Assembly: GCA_023412745.1 (NCBI GenBank)
Contig: JAEZBZ010000306.1
Coordinates: 1-10,957 of the forward strand
DNA from: Pseudomonadota bacterium
GTDB lineage: Bacteria > Pseudomonadota > Alphaproteobacteria > Rhizobiales > Hyphomicrobiaceae
Direction: 5' to 3'
DNA length: 10,957 nt
Shown here: positions 6,691 to 10,957 of the stretch, in pieces
Numbering within the stretch: position 1 is the first letter of the stretch
Layout of the letters: each line of letters opens with the position of its first letter
Translations under genes and position numbers: made by a program
Notes under the pieces: model-generated
Database searches by the model: none
What the model was told of the DNA's origin: nothing
The model's input: the letters and a program-made list of their open reading frames with translations, nothing else

Positions 6691-6727
6691 GCCCGGCTCC
6701 CAAGCGTTCATGCGCTGGAAGCCGGGC
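6691..6727 (+). terminator. Hairpin between rpoZ and rsh, possible terminator or attenuator
   Basis: GCCCGGCT at 6691-6698 pairs perfectly with AGCCGGGC at 6720-6727. Inside, AGCG (6703-6706) can pair with CGCT (6712-6715), and two more C-G pairs bridge the arms. The stem lies 12 bases after the rpoZ stop and 58 before rsh. No T run follows (GTCTCGTC), so it may pause or stabilise RNA rather than terminate alone. Confidence 0.45.
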
Positions 6728-6785
6728 GTCTCGTCTACGCAGTGCGGCCCCCGCGCATGCGTCCTCCCGGAGAAGGGCGCAACTC

Positions 6786-9029
6786 ATGATGCGCCAATAC
6801 GAGCTCGTCGAGCGCGTCCTCAGTTACGATTCCAAGGCCGACGAGGCGCTGCTGAATCGCGCCTATGTCTACGCCATGAAGGCGCACAGCCATCAAAAGC
6901 GGGCCTCTGGCGATCCCTATTTCTCCCATCCCCTCGAAGTCGCGGCCATCCTCACCGAGCTGAAGCTCGATGACGCCACCATCGCCACCGCGCTGCTGCA
7001 CGACGTCATCGAGGACACGGAAGCAACCCGCGCCGAGATCGACCAGCTTTTCGGCCAGGAGATCGGCGCGCTGGTCGATGGCCTGACCAAGATCAAGCGC
7101 CTCGACCTCGTTTCCAAGCGCGCACAGCAGGCGGAGAACTTTCGCAAGCTGCTGATCGCCATTTCCACCGACATCCGTGTGCTGCTGGTCAAGCTGGCCG
7201 ACCGCCTGCACAACATGCGCACGCTGGAGCACGTCAAGCCGGAGACGCGCGCCCGCATCTCGCAGGAGACACTGGATATCTATGCGCCGCTGGCCGGCCG
7301 CATGGGCATGCAGACCTTGCGCGAAGAGCTGGAGGACTGCGCCTTCCGCTGGCTGCATCCGCAGGCCTATCACACAGTGACCAACCGTCTCGCCAGCCTG
7401 CGCGAGCGCAATCGCGGCATCGTGGAGGAAATCAAGAAGGCGCTGGGCACCAAGCTCGCCGAGGCTAAGATCGCCGCCGAAGTGAATGGCCGCGAAAAGA
7501 AGCCGTACGCGATCTGGCGCAAGATGCAGAACAAGCAGATCTCGCTGGAGCAGCTCTCCGACATTTTTGGATTCCGCGTCATCGTCGACAACGTAGACGA
7601 CTGCTACCGCGTGCTCGGCGTCGCCCACATGACGTGGCGCACGGTTCCCGGCCGCTTCAAGGATTACATCTCGACCCCGAAGCAGAACGGCTACCAGTCG
7701 ATCCACACCACCATCGTCGGCCCGCGGCACCAGCGCGTGGAACTGCAGTTGCGCACCCGCGCCATGCATCACATCGCCGAATACGGCGTGGCGGCCCACA
7801 CCCTCTACAAGGATCCAGTCAGCACCAACGGCAGCGGCGGACCGCAGACAACCTACGAAAAGGAGACCGGGCCATACATGTGGCTGCGCCGCTTGGTCGA
7901 GACGCTGCTCGACGGCAGCAATCCGGAGGAATTCCTCGAGCATACCAAGCTCGAACTGTTCCACGACCAAGTGTTCTGCTTCACGCCGAAGGGGCGGCTG
8001 ATCGCGCTGCCGCATGGCGCGACGCCGATCGATTTTGCCTACGCGGTGCACACCGATATCGGAAACTCCACCGTCGGCGCGCTGATCAACGGCCGCCAAC
8101 TGCCGCTGTCGACGGCGTTGCGCAATGGCGATGAGGTCCACATCCTGACATCGGCCGGCCAGACGCCGCCGGCTGCCTGGGAGCGGATCGCCGTCACCGG
8201 ACGGGCGCGGTCTGCCGTCCGCCGCGCCTCGCGCGATGCCTTGCGGCGGCAATACGCAGAGCTCGGCCGCAGGCTGCTGATGGCGCGCTTCGAACGATCT
8301 GACGTGGTCTACAGCGACGACAAGGTCAAGCGGGTGCTGCCGCGCATCGGACAAAAGACCGTCGAGGACGCGCTGGCCGCAGTCGGCCGCAGCGAACTGG
8401 CAATCACCGATGTGCTGCACGCGGTTGCGCCTGAGGTCGATATCGACACGCCGCATGTCGCCCATCGGCCCAAGAGCCGCCAGGACAGGGCGGAAGGGCA
8501 GGAGGGGTGGTTCAACCTCAGCAAGGTCATGGGGCTGAAATTCCGGCTGCCGCGCGACTTCGGCGACGACATGCCGAAGGCGGCCGGCGGCGTGCCGATC
8601 CGCGGCTTGCGCAATGATATGCCGGTCACATTTGCCGAAGGCGGCGCGGTGCCGGGCGACCGCATCGTCGGCGTGCTGCACCCCGGCGAGGGGATCCGGA
8701 TCTACCAGATCCATTCTCCGCAACTGCGGGACTTCGAGCAGGAAGGCTGGATCGACGTCACCTGGGACGTCAACCAGGACACCCCCGAGCGTTTTCCTGC
8801 CAAGCTTACAGTCACGGCCATCAATGAGCCGGGATCTCTGGCGCAAATTGCCCAGGTCATCGGCGAGTCGGACGGCAATATCGACAATCTACGGATGGTG
8901 CGGCGCGCTTCGGATTTTACCGATATGATGATCGAGATCGAAGTGTGGGACCTGGAGCATTTGAATCGTATTGTCGCTGGCCTGCGCTCCAAGCCCGTGG
9001 TCAGCACCGTGGAGCGGTCGTTCGATTGA
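6786..9029 (+). CDS. rsh: Bifunctional (p)ppGpp synthetase/hydrolase (RelA/SpoT homologue)
   Basis: Rsh makes and degrades the stringent-response alarmones (p)ppGpp and is the sole long RSH in most alphaproteobacteria. The 747-residue chain has the full domain order. The HD hydrolase spans about 25-175, with His48, His72-Asp73, EDT at 76-78 and Asp139 in LADR. The synthetase spans about 235-340, with GREKKPYAIWRKM, RFKD at 290-293, NGYQSIHT at 301-308 and Glu319 in VELQLRT. TGS spans about 394-456 (DQVFCFTPKG ... HGATPIDFAYAVH) and a C-terminal ACT about 670-745 (VTAINEPGSLAQIAQVI). RFKD is the form found in bifunctional enzymes, and both active sites look complete. GGAGAAGG at 6769-6776 precedes the ATG. 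An alternative ATG lies 3 bases later. The neighbour rpoZ encodes a (p)ppGpp-related polymerase subunit. Confidence 0.97.
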   Translation: MMRQYELVERVLSYDSKADEALLNRAYVYAMKAHSHQKRASGDPYFSHPLEVAAILTELKLDDATIATALLHDVIEDTEATRAEIDQLFGQEIGALVDGLTKIKRLDLVSKRAQQAENFRKLLIAISTDIRVLLVKLADRLHNMRTLEHVKPETRARISQETLDIYAPLAGRMGMQTLREELEDCAFRWLHPQAYHTVTNRLASLRERNRGIVEEIKKALGTKLAEAKIAAEVNGREKKPYAIWRKMQNKQISLEQLSDIFGFRVIVDNVDDCYRVLGVAHMTWRTVPGRFKDYISTPKQNGYQSIHTTIVGPRHQRVELQLRTRAMHHIAEYGVAAHTLYKDPVSTNGSGGPQTTYEKETGPYMWLRRLVETLLDGSNPEEFLEHTKLELFHDQVFCFTPKGRLIALPHGATPIDFAYAVHTDIGNSTVGALINGRQLPLSTALRNGDEVHILTSAGQTPPAAWERIAVTGRARSAVRRASRDALRRQYAELGRRLLMARFERSDVVYSDDKVKRVLPRIGQKTVEDALAAVGRSELAITDVLHAVAPEVDIDTPHVAHRPKSRQDRAEGQEGWFNLSKVMGLKFRLPRDFGDDMPKAAGGVPIRGLRNDMPVTFAEGGAVPGDRIVGVLHPGEGIRIYQIHSPQLRDFEQEGWIDVTWDVNQDTPERFPAKLTVTAINEPGSLAQIAQVIGESDGNIDNLRMVRRASDFTDMMIEIEVWDLEHLNRIVAGLRSKPVVSTVERSFD

Positions 9030-9087
9030 GTGCCGGTACGCGTTCGTGCCGCGCTGAGCGTTGGTGAACAGGAGAAGCAGGTAACCG

Positions 9088-9870
9088 ATGGCCCCGAATC
9101 TGGACTCGCACTTTCAGCGCTTGGGCGTCAACATCGACCACGTCGCCACCATCCGCAACGCCCGTGGCGGGCGCCATCCAGATCCGCTGCGCGCCGCGCA
9201 CCTGGCCATCGAGGCCGGCGCCGACGGTATCACGGCGCATCTGCGCGAGGATCGCCGTCACATCTCCGATACCGACATCGCCCGCCTAAAGGCGGAACTG
9301 ACGCGCCCGCTCAACCTGGAAATGGCGGCCACGGAGGAGATGCTGGCCATCGCCCTCCGCCACCTGCCGAATGCCTGCTGCCTCGTGCCGGAGAGCCGGG
9401 AAGAGCGCACCACCGAAGGCGGCCTGGATGTCGTCGGTGGCCGCAGCCACCTGGCTGCCTATGCCGCGCGGCTGAAGGACGCCGGCATCCGCGTGTCGCT
9501 GTTCATCGAAGCCGACGCGCGCCAGATCGAGGCATCGTCGGCCATCGGCGCCGACATCGTGGAGCTGCATACCGGCAGCTACTGCGAACGCGCGCTTGAG
9601 GACAACGCCAAGGGCGTGGCGCACGAACTGGAGCGGCTAAGGCAGGCGGCAGCGCTGGCCTATGACGCCGGCATCGAGGTTCACGCCGGACACGGGCTCA
9701 CCTACAACACTGTTGCCCCGGTGGCCCGCATCCCGCAGGTCGTCGAGCTCAACATCGGCCACTTCCTGATCGGCGAGGCGATTTTCGGCGGCCTGCACTC
9801 GGCCGTCCGGCGCATGCGCGTCATGATGGACGAGGCGCGCGCAAGCGTCACAGGCCGGCGGACAGCCTGA
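9088..9870 (+). CDS. pdxJ: Pyridoxine 5'-phosphate synthase
   Basis: PdxJ closes the pyridine ring of vitamin B6 from 1-deoxyxylulose 5-phosphate and 3-amino-1-hydroxyacetone 1-phosphate in the DXP-dependent pathway. The product has 260 residues and one TIM barrel. It shows LGVNIDHVATIRNARGG at 12-28, HLREDRRHI at 51-59, NLEMAATEEML at 76-86, VPESREERTTEGGLDV at 100-115, ELHTGSY at 159-165 and HAGHGLTYNTV at 199-209, whose His202 aligns with the catalytic His of E. coli PdxJ. AGGAGA at 9070-9075 is 12 bases before the ATG. An N-terminal 11-residue extension precedes the conserved LGVNIDH. acpS begins 6 bases after its stop, the classic pdxJ-acpS pairing. Confidence 0.97.
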   Translation: MAPNLDSHFQRLGVNIDHVATIRNARGGRHPDPLRAAHLAIEAGADGITAHLREDRRHISDTDIARLKAELTRPLNLEMAATEEMLAIALRHLPNACCLVPESREERTTEGGLDVVGGRSHLAAYAARLKDAGIRVSLFIEADARQIEASSAIGADIVELHTGSYCERALEDNAKGVAHELERLRQAAALAYDAGIEVHAGHGLTYNTVAPVARIPQVVELNIGHFLIGEAIFGGLHSAVRRMRVMMDEARASVTGRRTA

Positions 9871-9876
9871 GATCCT

Positions 9877-10247
9877 ATGATTCTCGGGGTCGGCATCATC
9901 GATATCGATCGCAGTGAGCGGACGCTGGCCCGGTTCGGCGATCGGTTGCGCGTGTTTACCAAGACCGAGCGCACCAAATCCGAACACCGGATGCAGCGCG
10001 CGGCGTCCTATGCCAAGCGTTTTGCCGCCAAGGAGGCCTGTTCCAAGGCGCTCGGAACCGACCTCAGGCGCGGCGTCTATTGGCGCGACATGGACGTCAT
10101 CAATCTGCCGTCAGGCCGCCCGACCTTGCAGCTCACAGGCGGCGCGGCGAAACACCTGAAACGAATCACGCCCCGGGGTACATTGCGCAGATCAATTCGA
10201 CACTGACTGACGACTATCCGCTGGCTCAGGCCATCGTCATCATTTAG
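9877..10247 (+). pseudogene. acpS: Holo-[acyl-carrier-protein] synthase gene, disrupted
   Basis: AcpS attaches 4'-phosphopantetheine from CoA to acyl carrier protein and is normally essential. The frame opening at 9877 is recognisable by RAASYAKRFAAKEACSKALGT, including the metal-binding Glu at residue 53, and by NLPSGRPT. After the Thr codon at 10168 the C run at 10171-10174 is one base short: reading shifted by one from 10173 restores PGYIAQINSTLTDDYPLAQAIVII and a stop at 10245-10247. As written the protein ends at 10206 with ten wrong residues after GT. In addition, the N-terminal MILGVG runs straight into IIDID, lacking the Ser-Asp expected in G(S/T)D of the family, so the second metal ligand is absent. 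About two residues are also missing before RVFT. A sequencing error or a real pseudogene are both possible. Confidence 0.85.
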
Positions 10248-10314
10248 GCCGTACCCGAGGGCATTGCGGTGAACTAAGAGGATCGTCAAGTCGCGCCGGG
10301 ATTATTGCCCGTGT

Positions 10315-10343
10315 TTGCGTGACTATACGAGACGGGCTATAGC
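10315..10343 (+). promoter_or_regulatory. Candidate promoter for lepB
   Basis: TTGCGT at 10315-10320 and TATAGC at 10338-10343 are separated by 17 bases. TTG and TATA match the consensus cores. Transcription would begin near 10350, leaving about 65 bases of leader. It is a pattern match only, but would let lepB and downstream genes be expressed apart from the rsh-pdxJ-acpS unit. Confidence 0.35.
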
Positions 10344-10402
10344 GGGCCGGGATTTCGCCGGTATTTCACAGCGGGCGGCTCATATCCCAACGAGCCTGCG
10401 CC

Positions 10403-10408
10403 GAGGAG
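10403..10408 (+). promoter_or_regulatory. Ribosome binding site fixing the lepB start
   Basis: GAGGAG lies 6 bases before the ATG at 10415. A closer ATG at 10410 gives only ATG-ACA-TGA, so 10415 is the start. Confidence 0.6.
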
Positions 10409-10414
10409 CATGAC

Positions 10415-10957
10415 ATGAGCTTGAACACCGACACCGGCCGAAGCGAAAGCGGGTGGTGGGAGACTGTCAAGATTATCGTCCAAGCCCTGGCACTGGCGAT
10501 GATCGTGCGGATCTTCTTCTATCAGCCCTTCAACATCCCGTCGGGATCGATGAAGTCGACGCTTCTGGTCGGCGACTATCTGTTCGTCTCCAAGCTCTCC
10601 TACGGCTACAGCCGCTACTCGCTCCCGTTCGGCGTAAACCTGTTCCAAGGCCGGATCTGGTCGACCCCGCCCCAGCGCGGCGACGTCGCCGTATTCAAGC
10701 TGCCGCGCGATAATTCGACCGACTATATCAAGCGCGTGATCGGACTGCCCGGCGACGAGGTGCAGATGCGCCAGGGCGTGCTGTACATCAACGGACAGGC
10801 GGTGCCGAAGCAGCGCGTCGGCGATTTCACGACACGCGAGGATGACGGCGTTCTGCGCAGCATTCCGCAGTACGAGGAAACGCTGCCCAACGGCGTCAAA
10901 TACATGGTGCTGGATTCCGAACCCAACGGCGCGTTCGACAACACCAGCGTGTTCAAG
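10415..10957 (+). CDS. lepB: Signal peptidase I (N-terminal 181 residues, runs off window)
   Basis: LepB cleaves signal peptides from exported proteins at the outer face of the inner membrane. The frame is open to the window edge. Related alphaproteobacterial proteins have about 250-260 residues, so roughly the last third is missing here. After a short cytoplasmic start, a single hydrophobic segment (about 18-36, VKIIVQALALAMIVRIFFY) anchors it. The catalytic serine is Ser45 in IPSGSMKSTL and the general-base lysine is Lys106 in YIKRVIGLPGD. RGDVAVFK at about 88-95 is box C. In alphaproteobacteria lepB is normally followed by rnc and era, which would lie beyond the window. GAGGAG precedes the start. 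Confidence 0.95.
   Translation, partial: MSLNTDTGRSESGWWETVKIIVQALALAMIVRIFFYQPFNIPSGSMKSTLLVGDYLFVSKLSYGYSRYSLPFGVNLFQGRIWSTPPQRGDVAVFKLPRDNSTDYIKRVIGLPGDEVQMRQGVLYINGQAVPKQRVGDFTTREDDGVLRSIPQYEETLPNGVKYMVLDSEPNGAFDNTSVFK

Larger units (their letters stand above)
10248..10414. other. acpS-lepB intergenic region
   Basis: These 167 bases hold no supported gene. They contain a candidate promoter at 10315-10343 and the lepB ribosome site. A short CGGG/CCCG stem at 10297-10311 with a 7-base loop is too weak to call a terminator. Confidence 0.5.

Noticed and set aside
6735..8846. 703-codon open frame on the minus strand opposite rsh
   Set aside because: It lies almost wholly inside the certain rsh gene, shows no recognisable family or motif, and long antisense frames are expected from GC-rich codon bias.
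10297..10311. Short CGGG/CCCG stem as an acpS terminator
   Set aside because: Only four pairs, a seven-base loop and no T run.
1..10957. Search for CRISPR arrays, insertion sequences, tRNA/rRNA genes, toxin-antitoxin pairs and phage remnants
   Set aside because: No regularly spaced repeats, transposase motifs, cloverleaf-like sequences or such gene pairs were recognised; the content is core chromosomal.

Overview
The window looks like chromosomal core DNA from a GC-rich alphaproteobacterium, most likely of the order Hyphomicrobiales and near the Bradyrhizobium/Rhodopseudomonas group. This placement is inferred from gene content, codon use and the gene order dapA-smpB ... NYN-folK-rpoZ-rsh-pdxJ-acpS-lepB. 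No sequence search was run.

Left arm (1-3544, + strand): a short promoter region is followed by dapA (lysine/diaminopimelate synthesis), smpB (trans-translation), a GNAT acetyltransferase and two tandem redoxin (AhpC/TSA-like) genes. All five are co-directional with short gaps, and the two redoxin frames join through an ATGA overlap. The first redoxin gene keeps a Cys-based active-site motif but carries two compensating single-base indels. The second is intact but has Ser where the catalytic Cys would be.

Middle (3541-5406, - strand): three genes face the left arm. They are a small DUF3775 protein, a family-5 type Fe-S uracil-DNA glycosylase, and a NYN/LabA-like nuclease-fold protein. The DUF3775 gene and the second redoxin gene converge with their stop codons overlapping. 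NYN and UDG are 18 bases apart and probably form a transcription unit. A base-composition dip with a TTGACA box separates NYN from the divergent folK.

Right arm (5611-10957, + strand): folK (folate), rpoZ (RNA polymerase omega), rsh (bifunctional (p)ppGpp synthetase/hydrolase), pdxJ (vitamin B6), acpS (holo-ACP synthase) and the 5' part of lepB (signal peptidase I). rpoZ next to rsh couples RNA polymerase and the stringent response. pdxJ-acpS-lepB is a housekeeping cluster. acpS as written is broken: it has a -1 frameshift in a C run near the 3' end and appears to lack two codons, including the metal-binding Asp.

I found no mobile element, CRISPR array, RNA gene or clear new defence or biosynthetic system. 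The points worth checking are the damaged redoxin and acpS reading frames, the Cys-less redoxin paralogue, and some small regulatory-looking structures.
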